From Gnetum montanum (lineage: Eukaryota > Streptophyta > Gnetopsida > Gnetales > Gnetaceae), in contig MNCI01023346.1 in assembly GCA_015680685.1 (NCBI GenBank), forward strand, positions 476,417-540,416: 64,000 nucleotides of DNA, in the 5' to 3' direction. The position numbers were made by a program, and so were the translations under genes. Shown one piece after another: positions 11,335 through 21,737 of the stretch. Every line of letters begins with the position of its first letter. Position 1 is the first letter of the stretch. The notes beneath the pieces are model-generated. The model had not been told where the DNA came from, did not search any database, and worked only from the letters and a program-made list of their open reading frames with translations.

Positions 11335-12760
11335 CAAGTTCCACATTTTCTCTACATTTGCTACTATGTTAGTTACAGATTTTTGAATTGGTAGAGTCTT
11401 CTTTTGAATTACCTGATATAAGGTTTCTTCCTCTTGGTTATCACAAACTCTTACATGTCTTTTCCTAATAGATGGGTCTCTAGCAAATTGTTTTATTGAT
11501 TCTCTCTTTCTTAACTCACCTTCCTTCTTTGCCACTTGATCAATCAATCTCTGTATATGATGGGCAGACATCTTTGATAATAAACCTTGGGTATAAACCC
11601 CAAGGGTCTCTCTAGTATTGTTCCTTAACCCATCTACAATGTGCCTTAGTTGTTCTCATTGTGAGGATCCATGGCCTAGGCATTTGTGCAATAGTGAATA
11701 GTAACTACCCATTGTTGCGTCAAGGGTTTCATGAGTCCCTTACTTTCATCCTTAGATGTTTTCCCTTAAATTGGACACCTATGAGTAGGTTTGATATTTT
11801 TCATTAAATATCTTGAGCATGGTACTCCATCTTTTAATCGATTTAGGTTTGAGTGATCTGTACTAGCTCCCAACCTCTTTCACAAGTGTTTGTGGGAACA
11901 ATTTCAATTTCTACCAATCACTTTCAATATTTTGTAGGGTGCAGGCATCATGGAATGCTTGGAGGTGGTGTTGCAAATCAACATTATAAGCAACCTCAAA
12001 TTTTGGCATGTAATTCATGTCATGTTGCTTGATACGGTTGTCCCTCACATGCCTAGTTGGTATATGTATAGCTTCTTGGATGTTGATCATGCTATGTGTT
12101 GCCATTAGGGGTTCATCATTGTGATTAGGTTCGTGTGCTCTATTGTAGTGGTACCTTCTTCTATGCTCATTCCTTTCTTGGTCCTCTCTTTGATCCCTTT
12201 GTCTTCTTTGTCCATAGTCTTCGTCTTCTATATCAAAGTACCTTGGATGGTGGACATGACAATCATGAGTCCTTTCCTCCTTGTCATAGTCTCGGTACCT
12301 TTGTCTCCTTCTATCAAATTCCATCGATGATTGTGATGATCTGGATGAGGTATTAGGAGAACGATACTAGCTTGTCCTCGTTTCAAGACTTTGATATTCT
12401 CCTCTGTAGGATTCCACAAAAACTCTTAGCCTTGAGTCCTACTTAAACCTTGTGTTAGTAGCCTCCCTCTTAGCTGTCTCTGCTAAAGTGAGAAGTAGTT
12501 GAAAATTGATAGGTTCCTCAAGTTTGATGATAGGTGTTTTTGAAGGCTCTTTATTATTTTGGTGGAGTTGTTTTGTAATAAATGCATCAGCATCGAATTC
12601 TTCTAGGACAAAAAAAGTATTAACTTGCTTCCCTTTGTTGTGTACATGATTGATTTCCATGGTAGCATCTCTCCTTATCTATTCCTTTGTGGATTCATAG
12701 AGCCTTGTCATGTGCTTAGTCACATGGTATCCTTCTTGGATTTGGTTCAGATTCATTCCC
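11335..12760 (-). pseudogene. Gag N-terminal and core part of element B (broken)
   Basis: On the minus strand a start region at about 12730-12440 is followed by an Arg/Asp-rich stretch (about 12324-12150). The gag core is at about 11960-11640 (LFPQTLVKEVGS, SIKRWSTMLKIFNEKYQ). A helical segment at 11571-11335 contains IQRLIDQVAKKEGELRKRES. It breaks off at the TCAAC duplication and resumes at 1346. Stops occur in the core. No LTR or primer site is visible to its right, so B's 5' end is missing or replaced by the SINE-like units from about 12800. Confidence 0.8.
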
Positions 12761-12799
12761 CTTAACTTGGAGTTTTGTATAACTAACAATACACATGAT

Positions 12800-12965
12800 A
12801 ATAATGAGGCATTAGCCTAGTTATAAGATGCTTAATTTGGTAACTCCAAGTTATGGGTTCAACTTTAGTGGGCAATACTAAGTTATAAAGTTCCAATTCA
12901 ACTATATGTCCTAGAGATAAATTTTGGTTAAAAAAACATAAATATAATATAATACTATCTTAAGC
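12800..12965 (+). repeat. tRNA-derived SINE-like unit, copy 1
   Basis: TTAGCCTAGTTATAAGATGC (A-box-like) at about 12812 is followed about 40 bases later by TATGGGTTCAACTTT (B-box-like) at about 12853. A conserved tail GGGCAATACTAAGTTATAAAG and ...AACTATATGTCCTAGAGATAAA follow, shared in degenerate form with the units at about 13070 and 13610. The box spacing is that of a tRNA gene, but the arms do not fold, which fits a SINE rather than a tRNA. Confidence 0.45.
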
Positions 12966-13067
12966 ACAACTCAAACTCATAAGTTATTACATATTAAGTA
13001 ATAATTTTAGCATTCATAATAATTTTAAATACTATTTCTCTCTTAAATAAAGATAATTTCATTCCTA

Positions 13068-13210
13068 AATAATGAAGTGTTAGCAATGTTGATTTTGGTA
13101 GGCAATACTAAGTTATTCAATTTTAATTTTTAATTTAGTTCAAAACCTTTTATAAAGTCTAAATTTAACTATATCTCTTGGGGGTAAATATTGGTAAAAA
13201 AAATAGTTCT
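13068..13210 (+). repeat. SINE-like unit, copy 2 (degenerate, head lost)
   Basis: It shares GAAGTGTTAGC, then GGCAATACTAAGTTAT, then ...AACTATATCTCTTGGGGGTAAAT and a run of A with copy 1. Most of the region between the boxes is missing. Confidence 0.35.
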
Positions 13211-13607
13211 AACACCTCCTAAATAATAATTCATACAACAGTTATAAAATATAAGTTATAATGGTAAGAGCCTTAGCTTGGAAAACCCATGTCATAGTTA
13301 TTGAAGCTGAAGCTAAAGATTTATTACATTTGAAGACCCATTTACATCCTTTCTACCTTTTAATTTCTAATGTGTTAAGCATTCCTTCATAAAATTTAGA
13401 TACACAATTGTGAACCCTTCACAATGCTTTTCCAAGATGATCTTGGCTTTAAATCACATTTGAAAACATGCACCTTTACATTCTTAAAAGGTATATAGCA
13501 CTTTGAATGTGGTAATCCCTTTGTGGATTAGCTCTACCAATCAAATGCTTCACATCTAAATAATGATGTGTTTGCCTACTAGTAAGATTCTTGATTTGGA
13601 TACCCTA

Positions 13608-13740
13608 ACAATGAGGTGTTAGCCTAGTGGTAAGACACTTGATCTGGAAGCTTCAGGTTATGGGTTCAATTCCAATGGACAATGTTGAGTTATATAAAGT
13701 TCTAATTGGACTACATATCTTATGGTGTATTTATGTTTCA
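13608..13740 (+). repeat. tRNA-derived SINE-like unit, copy 3 (best preserved)
   Basis: It has an A box TAGCCTAGTGG at 13620-13630 and a B box GGGTTCAATTCC at 13661-13672, preceded by AATGAGGTGT. The tail CAATGTTGAGTTATATAAAG plus ...ACTACATATCTTATGG matches copy 1. A degenerate partial head (TTTGCCTACTAGTAAGATTC) lies just upstream at about 13571. Confidence 0.5.
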
Positions 13741-14469
13741 CTAATTTGTCAACTAATTATAGTTGGATTACCTTTATTACTTAGAGGGTTTTGAGAAACA
13801 TGCACACTTGATTTAGTCTAAGAAATAATTGTAGGACCACACAAATTTTAGCATGGGAGATCAAAAGAAAATTTTTCATAGTCTTATCCATCATGTACTA
13901 TTATATGTGGACCATCACTTTCCACGTATAATTAGTAAAAATTAAAGCATGTTCAAAAATAGTTTCTTGTTTATGAATTTTAAGTTAAAAAGAAGACTTC
14001 TAATGATATCTTGCTTCTATAAGTAGATTTGCTTCTTAAAGTTGAAGCCGTTTGTCAATTTATTGTTTATACTCAAAAGTCAAGTCACATGGAGGAAGTT
14101 AATTATGCTAAAGTGATAATGAATGCTACACAAGAAAATGGATGGTTGCATCAAGGAAAATTATGGTTTCAATAATGGAGGATCTTTCTTTAAACAAAAG
14201 ACTCTTCTGATAAACTAAAAAAGAAAAAGTTTTGGCTAAAAACATCCATTGAACACAAAAAGCAAGAAGCATTTTTATTTGCATTCTATTAAAGGGAGTC
14301 TGGTATCAGTATTCAAAAGTATCTATTCTCAGCTATTTCTATTCATTTAAGGAATCTAATTACCTAAAGAAAAAGTTCTCATCATCTCCTTATTAAAAGA
14401 TCGATTTACCCACACACAAAAATTTACAGAGAGAAAAGCATCTCTGCATAGTATCCATCCTAAAGATAT
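13741..14469. other. Anonymous AT-rich DNA before the LINE
   Basis: I see no ORF of interest, no LTR features and no clear repeat. The LINE 5' end is placed near 14470 only because GC content and ORF-like composition change there. Confidence 0.4.
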
Positions 14470-14907
14470 TTGAACTATATCTCAGATAGACATTTGGCTT
14501 GCGAGACCGAGAGGCGAGGGTGTTCTATGGAAAGGCGCAGGCGAGAGACGCGTTTTGCTGCAGGAATTTGCAATTTTTCGTCTATGGCTAAAATCAGGCA
14601 TTTTTTTGGTCGATTCGATTTGTGGAGGATTTGGCGTTGAGACCCTTGCGGTGGATCGCAGATCTATTTGGCTTAGGTTTTATGCTTGTGGTTTTCATTT
14701 CTTGAACCATTTTGGGCCCAAACCAGCAAGCGCTTCAGTAGGTTTTGCAAGATTGCATGTGGGACCCTTTACCTTCTGCAGTGCCTGCATCATCCGTTAA
14801 TAAGTACCCGGTGAGTTTGTTCCTTTGTGTTTGTTTTCTTTATTTTTTTTAATATTTTCTCTATTTTGATTCTCTGAATTGGCTAGGCTTAGGCCCAACG
14901 AGTCTGC

Positions 14908-16083
14908 ATGACCCAATCTATTTTGTCTTCTTGCTTTGATGTTGGAGGAAAAAAATGTAAAATAATGGAATCCTCCAACATTGACTCACAGCCTACTGAC
15001 AGCTCCACCAACATGGATGCTAATGATACTATTTTACATTTTGATTTCCCTGAAGACATCTTTGACCAAATTGTACAAACCTTTACTCACCTTTACACAA
15101 TTGGCTTCTTCACTGGTCCTCCTACCTTGGTGTTCCAGGTTTGGGTTAAAAAATTTTGGGAACCCCGTAATATCAGAATAACCCTAGCTTCCAATCTTAT
15201 GAGAGGCTTTTTTCTGTTCGCTTTTGAAAGTAAGGCTATGGTAGAGTTCGTGAAACAACAGTCAATTTGGGATGTTTATGGATCCTTTTTAGTTCTTCAA
15301 CCCTGGAAGAAAGACTTTGATCCTGAAAAAGCAAGCAAAAGTATTTTGCCGATCTAGATTGAATTTCCAGGACTCCCTCCTCATTTTTCTCCCCATGTTG
15401 ATATCCTTGCTACACAAGTTGGGGAAGTCATCGGTATGGAGGCCTTTTCAGGTTTTCATCCATGACCAACTCGAAGAGTGTGCGTTAAAATAGATATGCA
15501 AAAGCCGCGTCTTGATTCACTGGAAGTTAATGTGAAAGGAAAGACTTTTGTTCAAAAAATTTCATATCTTACACTTCCTAACCATTGTTACTATTGTCTC
15601 AATCCGAACCATCGTAAAGCTCAATGTCCAAAGTTACTGGCTAAGCTTGAAGTCGAGCGAATTTTAGCAGAACAATTTAGTGAAGAACTAAAAAATCAAA
15701 ACATATCTCAGGACATAGGCAAGGATATTGTCGAGGTTCACTCAACTAAACCTCCTTCTTCGGATTCTAAGGTGTCCAATGTAGAAGATATGAAAATCCA
15801 GGATACTGGTGCCATAAAGACTCCTCTTAATCAAGAAGGGGCCCCAAAAGACACTGCTAGTGGCTAGGAGCGTGTTACTCGGAAATCTTACGCCTCAGTC
15901 ACACGAGATAACCCTATCTTTAGTGCTTTCCCTAAAGGGCATCAATCCTTGACTGGTGCTAGCCAGTCCATTAGCAAAAGAACAAGTGCTTGACATACTC
16001 TAGTTAACAACTTTGAATCTAGGAATTCTTTCAAGGCCTTGGTGGTTGAGGAGGATCCTCCTTCTTCTACACAAACCCAATGA
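14908..16083 (+). pseudogene. LINE ORF1 (DUF4283-like and zinc knuckle), with in-frame stops
   Basis: This is a single reading frame of 391 codons with stops at 15355-15357 (TAG), 15463-15465 (TGA), 15865-15867 (TAG) and near 15990. Residues of about 45-185 resemble the DUF4283 domain found at the start of plant L1 ORF1 proteins. A zinc knuckle CX2CX4HX4C (CYYCLNPNHRKAQC) lies at about 15589-15630. The C-terminal third is polar and low in structure. ORF1 proteins bind the element RNA and act as chaperones. The frame ends in ATGA at 16080-16083, overlapping the start of ORF2 by four bases. Frame conservation despite four stops suggests point-mutation decay. Confidence 0.8.
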
Positions 16084-19000
16084 AGTGTTGTTCATAGAAT
16101 GTTAGGGGTCTCTCAGCCCCTTGTAGAAGATATATAGTTCGAGATTATATTCGGGGACATTCCTTTGACGTTGTTTATCTTCAAGAAGTTAAAATCCAAG
16201 GATTCAATCTTCAAATTTTCTACTAGAGAATTTTTCCCAATAGTTCTTATGTTTCTACTCACCATGAACATGGCAAAGGGGGGCTATAATTTTTCTCCAT
16301 AATAAGTGGCAGGAGTCTGTTCTTGATCATGGTTGTGATAATTTAGGGCATTGTAGTTGGATTCGATTACCATACGCTAATGAAATCTTAGGGATTGTCT
16401 CCATTTATGCTCCTTGTCACTCAACTGATCGAAAGCTCTTGTGGAATTGGCTAAGGCACAACTTACCCAAAGCTAAGTGGATTATTGCATGGGACTTCAA
16501 CATGACTGAGCATCCAAAGGATAAATTTGGAGGGCAAAGAGGTGGTTTAGATAACATGGAGCTTTCTAAGTGGCTCTCGTTGAAACGTCAATTAAAGTTG
16601 CAAGCAGCTAATGAAAACTACTTCTCTTCTAATACTTCTAACTGGTTTACTTGGAATAACGCTAGACATGGTGCTTCCTACATCTCTTCTCAGTTGGATT
16701 GGGTTTATCTATCTATGAATCCTCTTATTCATTTTACTTCTACCAACGGTGCCCCTGTCCAAGCAAATTATACCCAGGCTTTGTCATATCATTATCCTAT
16801 TCATTGGTCTCTTTCCCACTCTAGTAACTCCTACTCTTCTAACGATCTTTATATTTTTAACACTGTCTTTCTTCATAGTAACTCCCTTTGCTCTCTATTG
16901 ATGCAAATATGGAATTTGCATCCTAAACCCCTTGGTGAAGATGGTTGGATTGATTAGTGGACTAATGCTTGTACCCGCCTCCAACGATTTTCCAAACATG
17001 CGGGTAAATTGGTGGCTTCACGACCAAGTTCTCATAAGTCCAACCTTCATAAGAAAATCTCCTTACTTCAAAATACCATTAATAAAGATGAAGCTACTGA
17101 GGCTCACTTTAGTCGTTTAAAACTTGCCAAGGAGAACCTACGTATAATGGATCACTATGAAGCTAGAGGTGCTCACCTCCGTGCTCATCTCTCTTGGCTT
17201 TGCATGGGTGACTAGGCTACTAATGCCTTTTTTCGTCTCCTCAAAGGGCGGGAACTTGTCCCATAAAATTCTAGCTATTCAAGCCGAAGATAATACTTTC
17301 ACCTCCAAGGATGACATTTTACACGCCTTCTTTGAGTTCTACTCTCGAACTTTTGGAAAAGAGGTGATTGACCCCATTGCAATTAATACTTGCTTAAGAG
17401 CTATTGCTCCTTTTAATTGCTCCATCTTTGGTGATGCTTCTCTTCTTTCCAAACAGGATCTTGGTAATGCTCTTCAACAACTCCACAATGGTAAAGCCCC
17501 TGGTATGGATGGCCTTCCCACATAATTTTTTAAGAAATTCTAGCCTACTCTTCAAGAGATTGTTTATAATGTGTATAAGGAAGCTCTTAGGGAAGGTTCC
17601 TTTGGTAAGCAAATTAATGCTGGTATTATTAAGCTTCTCCCCAAGTCAAGATATCATATGAGCATAAGTAATTGGCGTCCTATCACTCTTTTAAATGTTA
17701 TCTATAAAATAGTTTCCAAAGCTATAGCTAATAAACTTAAACCTTTTCTTCCTCATCTTATAAGCAAAGAGCAAATTGGTTTTGTTCAAAGTAGGTTTAT
17801 TTTAGACAACGTTGTTACTGCTATTGAGGGCTTGCATTGAGCTTCTTCCATTAATCAAAACGCCATTCTTCTTAAGCTTGATTTTGCTAAAGCTTACAAC
17901 ATGCTTGATTGGTCATTTTTAAAAAGTATAGTCAAACACCATAACTTAGGTAATGTTTTTGAGAGACATATCGATCTTGTTTTATCAGAGGCCTCTTCAG
18001 TCATTTGCATTAATGGAACTTTCTCTAAGGTCATTGAGCTTCAAAAATCAGTCTAACAGGAGTGCCCTTTAGCCCCTTATCTTTTCATCCTAGCTGCTGA
18101 TGCTCTTGGAGTTGTTCTTAGATCTCATAATGAATCTATGAGGCTAAGAGGTATCTCTCTTCCACAACAAGGAAAGGATCTTGTTTACAGCCAGTTTGCA
18201 GATGATACTTTTATCATTTTGATTGAGGACCATAATAATTTTAACACTGCCTTGCATTGCATAGATATCTACTGTAGAGCCTCAAGAGCTAAGATCAATT
18301 GGAACAAAACGCAAGCCATCTGATCTAGCTTCTCTCCTAGGCCTCCTTGGACTTATCATTTTGATATCAAGTGGCTATCTCCTACTGATAATTTCACCCT
18401 CTTAGGCATCCCTATTGCTTTATTTGCTACTCCCACTACCATATGGAACAATGTGGTGGAAAAGGTGAAACATAAAGCTTTGAAATGGGCTTCTAAACCC
18501 TTATCTCTTGCAGGTAGATTTATCGTAGTTAATCATATTTTGAGCTCCACTCATGTCTATTACTCTTCCTTTATGGCTCCTTTCAAATCTTCCTTTCAAT
18601 GCATTAACAACATTCTTAGGAATTTCTTCTGGGGGGATAAGGATGATCACAAAGCTTTTCATTGAGTACCTTGAAATACTTGCACTTTAAGTAAAGATCA
18701 CGGGGGCTTAGGCCTTGCCTCTATTGAGCACCAAAGTATTCTCTTGGCCTCTAAATGGGTGACTCGGTGTATTGAAGGAGATAAAGCTTGGAAGATCCTT
18801 TTTAGGCATAACATCTTTTGTCTTGGTATTCACCATAGATGGAAAAATACTCATTGGAGCAATTGGATCATTAGTGAAGGCTCTTAGAAGATCAAAGGTT
18901 CTTTCTTGTTTAAGCAAATTTGGCGGTGTTGGAGCCAACTTAGAGGTTTGTTGCAATGGAAACCTTCCCAGATAAGCTTGCACTCTTTGTCAACACACTC

Positions 19001-19860
19001 GATCTGGTGGTCTCCTATTTTTAAAAAGAATGTAGGTTGTCTTTATGATGAATTCTCTCATAGAGCCAATTGTTTTGCTGACCACAATCTCCACCATATT
19101 GATCAATTATATATTGTTATAAATGATTCTCCTACCCTCTCTTGGACACATGCGAAAGTAAAATGGGGGTTTCAAAGACAAGATATTATCATTTACCAAC
19201 ACATTGAGCAAGTTCTCTCCAACTTTGTTGTGCATAAGTTGCATACTAATACTCCTTGGTATGATGATTGGTTTTGGCCTGATGATTCCCCTCTTCGCTC
19301 TTTATGCATCTCTACAGCCAAATCTTGGTTTCATGCACAAGATTTTCAATTCTCCACTCTAAATAGATGTTGGAGTTTACATCTTCAGGACCACCAGTGG
19401 AAAACTATTTTTCGTCAGATATGGACTTCCAAGGCCCAACCTAAACACCGTTGCTTTTTTTGGTCCTTGGTTCATCAAGGTCTTCCCATCGGACATAGGC
19501 TTCATTTCTTAAGAATTGATCATCCTAAATGCCCCATTTGTAAAGTGGATGACTCTTTTCAACATGTCTTTTGAGATTGCTCATTCTCTCAACACATTTG
19601 GAAATGGTGTCAATCTCTCCAAGTCTTCCTTCCTAACCATTCTATTGGTTTTCCTCAATGTATCTTTCAAGATGATTGTGTTAAGTGTCACCTTCAAAAA
19701 GCCTGGAAAATCCTCTTATTTGAGATTATCTTCTTTATTTGGAAATGTCGCCTAGATGCTTGGTATCAAAACACAAACTACAATGAATTTGATTACGATA
19801 TGAAATGCTCTATTGCTAGTATTGTTCAACTTCAATGTCGAGAACTGGCTTTATCAATAA
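16080..19860 (+). pseudogene. LINE ORF2: endonuclease, reverse transcriptase and zf-RVT (decayed)
   Basis: It starts MKCCS-stop-NVRG, where plant L1 ORF2 proteins normally read S-W-N-VRG, so a TGG has become TAG. Endonuclease motifs: VYLQEVKIQGF at about 16168-16200, DFNMTEHPKDKFGG at about 16494-16534, SSQLDWVYLS at about 16689, and YHYPIHWSLS at about 16790. Reverse transcriptase: GKAPGMDGLPT at about 17492, WRPITLLNVIYKI at about 17674, LKLDFAKAYNMLDW at about 17873, and the catalytic QFADDTF at about 18193 with both Asp kept. A zinc-binding RT-associated domain is at about 19410-19640 (PKCPICK...). Stops and at least one frame change break the reading. Confidence 0.85.
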
Positions 19861-20030
19861 TATTACCTTTTTCTAAATGGTTTCACTTTGAGTTAGTTGT
19901 ATTGGTCTCCTTTTTCAGCTTTCGTCCCGAGGGTGCGATAAACTTATGTCTTGTTGGAGGTGACTGGGGGCATCTTGCAACATTGGGCTCTGTTAAGGTT
20001 TTGGTTTTAATTTTTCTTCTCCAGCTTGTA

Positions 20031-20212
20031 GCTCACCTACAATAGAAAAAACCATATCATAGAAAAAACCATATCATTAGGATCCTGATCAAACACTTCT
20101 TGCTCACCTTAACAATAGAAAAAACCATATCATTAGGATCCTGATCAAACACTTCTTGCTCACCTTAACGATAGAAAAAATCATATCATTAGGATCCTGA
20201 TCAAACACTTCT
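20031..20212 (+). repeat. 56-bp tandem repeat at the LINE 3' end
   Basis: There are two units of exactly 56 bp (20101-20156 and 20157-20212, differing at two positions by eye). A first variant unit (20031-20100) contains an internal duplication of ATAGAAAAAACCATATC. Each unit contains GGATCCTGATCAAACACTTC. It is not a CRISPR array: there are no unique spacers. It may be the LINE's 3' tail repeat or a minisatellite at the insertion point. Confidence 0.85.
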
Positions 20213-20741
20213 GTACGGTGAACCACTAGCTTGGAAGGATTCCGACGTCTCCGTTTTGACTGCCGTGAAAATGTTTGGGGTTTCGTCTTGTTCGACTTCG
20301 TGTCTGGATTCCTGATGAATTCTGTTTCTTGTCTGTATGAATATGGAAGTCCTGTATTGTGTGAAACCAGCAACATTCTGAAACCCCATGAATCCCGCCT
20401 GCTTGTTCCCGGGTCGAAATGTGAATTTCCATAACCGGAAACTTAAATAAGTTCAGAGTTTGTGTATATTTTTCACGAGTACATCAAGGTTCTTCTGAAG
20501 CTCACTAAAATTTGGTACATGTTTCATTCACTTACCTTGCAATATATATGCCTGTCATTTTTTAAGATGAAAAATTGAGTTTCTGCTGAATTATTAATGT
20601 AGCAGATTATAACTAACTATGCCGAGCACATGGACACGACTACTCTGCTTTCACTTTCCTGTTGTTTCTACACATGCTTTGGTGTCGGTGAATTAGCTAA
20701 GCTTTGTATTTGTTACATTATCTGGTATTCCCTTAACAAAA
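20213..20741. other. Unassigned single-copy-looking DNA before the tRNA
   Basis: The first 240 bases are richer in GC than the surroundings and are open in several frames on both strands, with no recognisable protein motif. They could be a remnant exon or leader of an unidentified gene. The remainder is AT-rich. A CAA-containing stretch (AACAAAA, about 20734-20741) lies immediately before the tRNA, as is common at plant tRNA start sites. Confidence 0.4.
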
Positions 20742-20814
20742 GCGCCTGTAGCTCAGTGGATAGAGCGTCTGTTTCCTAAGCTGAAGGTCGTAGGTTCGAT
20801 CCCTACCTGGCGCG
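20742..20814 (+). tRNA. tRNA-Arg (anticodon CCU)
   Basis: The gene is 73 bases and intronless. The acceptor strand GCGCCTG pairs with CTGGCGC, with one T-T mismatch at pair 6-67. The D arm is GCTC-AGTGGATA-GAGC. The anticodon loop TTCCTAA puts CCT at positions 34-36. The T arm is GTAGG-TTCGATC-CCTAC, and G is the discriminator base. Internal A box (TAGCTCAGTGG) and B box (GGTTCGATCCC) are consensus. The anticodon stem TCTGT/GCTGA has a central T-T mismatch. From memory, other plant copies have A at that second position (GCAGA), so this copy probably has a point change. It reads the AGG codon if functional. It lies alone in intergenic DNA. Confidence 0.93.
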
Positions 20815-20820
20815 AAGAGG

Positions 20821-20824
20821 TTTT
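20821..20824 (+). terminator. RNA polymerase III terminator
   Basis: TTTT begins six bases after the end of the tRNA, with a second T run at 20826-20830. This is the usual stop signal for tRNA transcription. Confidence 0.8.
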
Positions 20825-21625
20825 ATTTTTGAAATAAAATTTCAAATATGGACTAGCAGAGCAACTAATTTTAGAAAGACAACCAGTGACTTAGTTTAGA
20901 ATATTCCTGCCTACAAATAGCCTTTGTGAAAGGTGATCCATATGTTTGAACAGTGTATGGATTTGTAGTTTGTCTTAAACGCATTTGAGTCACGCAGGAA
21001 AATTTAAGAGCCTCTGTAATGATACATGTTATATATTTTTCCTTTTTTTTCTTATTTGAAACAAAGGAAGTTTTAATTCTAAAGTGGTCAGGTCACAGCC
21101 CAATCTCTCCAAATGAGGAGCATTGTAGACTTATGACGTGTTTTGTGAGTGAAAATGTATTTGTTTCTTTTAAACCAGATTTCATACAAGAGACATAGAA
21201 AGGAAGTGTGCTCTACACTCTTTGTTGGATTATTGAGAAAGCTTTATGGATCTTGTGCTGTGACTGAATTTGGGACTTATAATATTACAGCAAAAAGTCT
21301 GTATGATTTGTTTTTATGCTCTCATTGGTGCTTGGTCAATTTGTGAAGTCTATCTTTATTTTTCATGAAAATGTAACATTTGTCTACTCTTGTGATGTAA
21401 TAAAGCTTAATTTCATTTTATTGAAAAAGCTTATGGATCTTTTTTAGTTAAACAGAAAACTGCTGAACAACATTTGGTCTCTTTAGGCCTAATTTTCTAG
21501 TTTAGACTAGTCATGTATAGCAGATTTACCTTCAAGAAGAAAAATTGTAAATTTGGCTGATGAAAGCAAATCTGGTATAAAATACCCAATCATCAACTAT
21601 GATTTTCTAATTCTATCTGCCAAAA

Positions 21626-21737
21626 ATTCTTCCATCCATAACAGGCCCATAATTTTGCCCATTCATTTCTTTGGTTTGATTATTCTTCCATCCATAACAG
21701 GCCCATAATTTTGCCCATTCATTTCTTTGGTTTGATT
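21626..21737 (+). repeat. Perfect 56-bp tandem duplication
   Basis: The 56 bases 21626-21681 (starting ATTCTTCCATCC) are repeated without a difference at 21682-21737. Identity suggests a recent slippage or repair event, or an assembly duplication. Confidence 0.9.

Larger units (their letters stand above)
14470..20212 (+). mobile_element. L1-type LINE, near full length, decayed
   Basis: The layout is a 5' leader (about 14470-14907), ORF1 with a nucleic-acid-binding domain and zinc knuckle, and ORF2 with endonuclease, reverse transcriptase and a C-terminal zinc-binding region. A short 3' part and a tandem repeat of 56-bp units follow. This is the plant L1 plan. It is not flanked by LTRs. I could not find a convincing poly(A) tail or target-site duplication, so both outer limits are approximate. 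Several in-frame stops in both ORFs indicate an old copy. Confidence 0.88.

Noticed and set aside
13608-13740. A true tRNA gene
   Set aside because: A and B boxes are present but the acceptor and anticodon arms do not pair; the unit has related degenerate copies nearby, so SINE-like is the better reading.
20031-20212. CRISPR-like array
   Set aside because: Units are contiguous tandem copies without spacers and the genome is a plant.
20104-20432. Overlapping minus-strand ORFs through the 56-bp array and the GC-richer stretch
   Set aside because: Part is the tandem repeat itself; the rest has no identifiable domain, so a gene cannot be supported.
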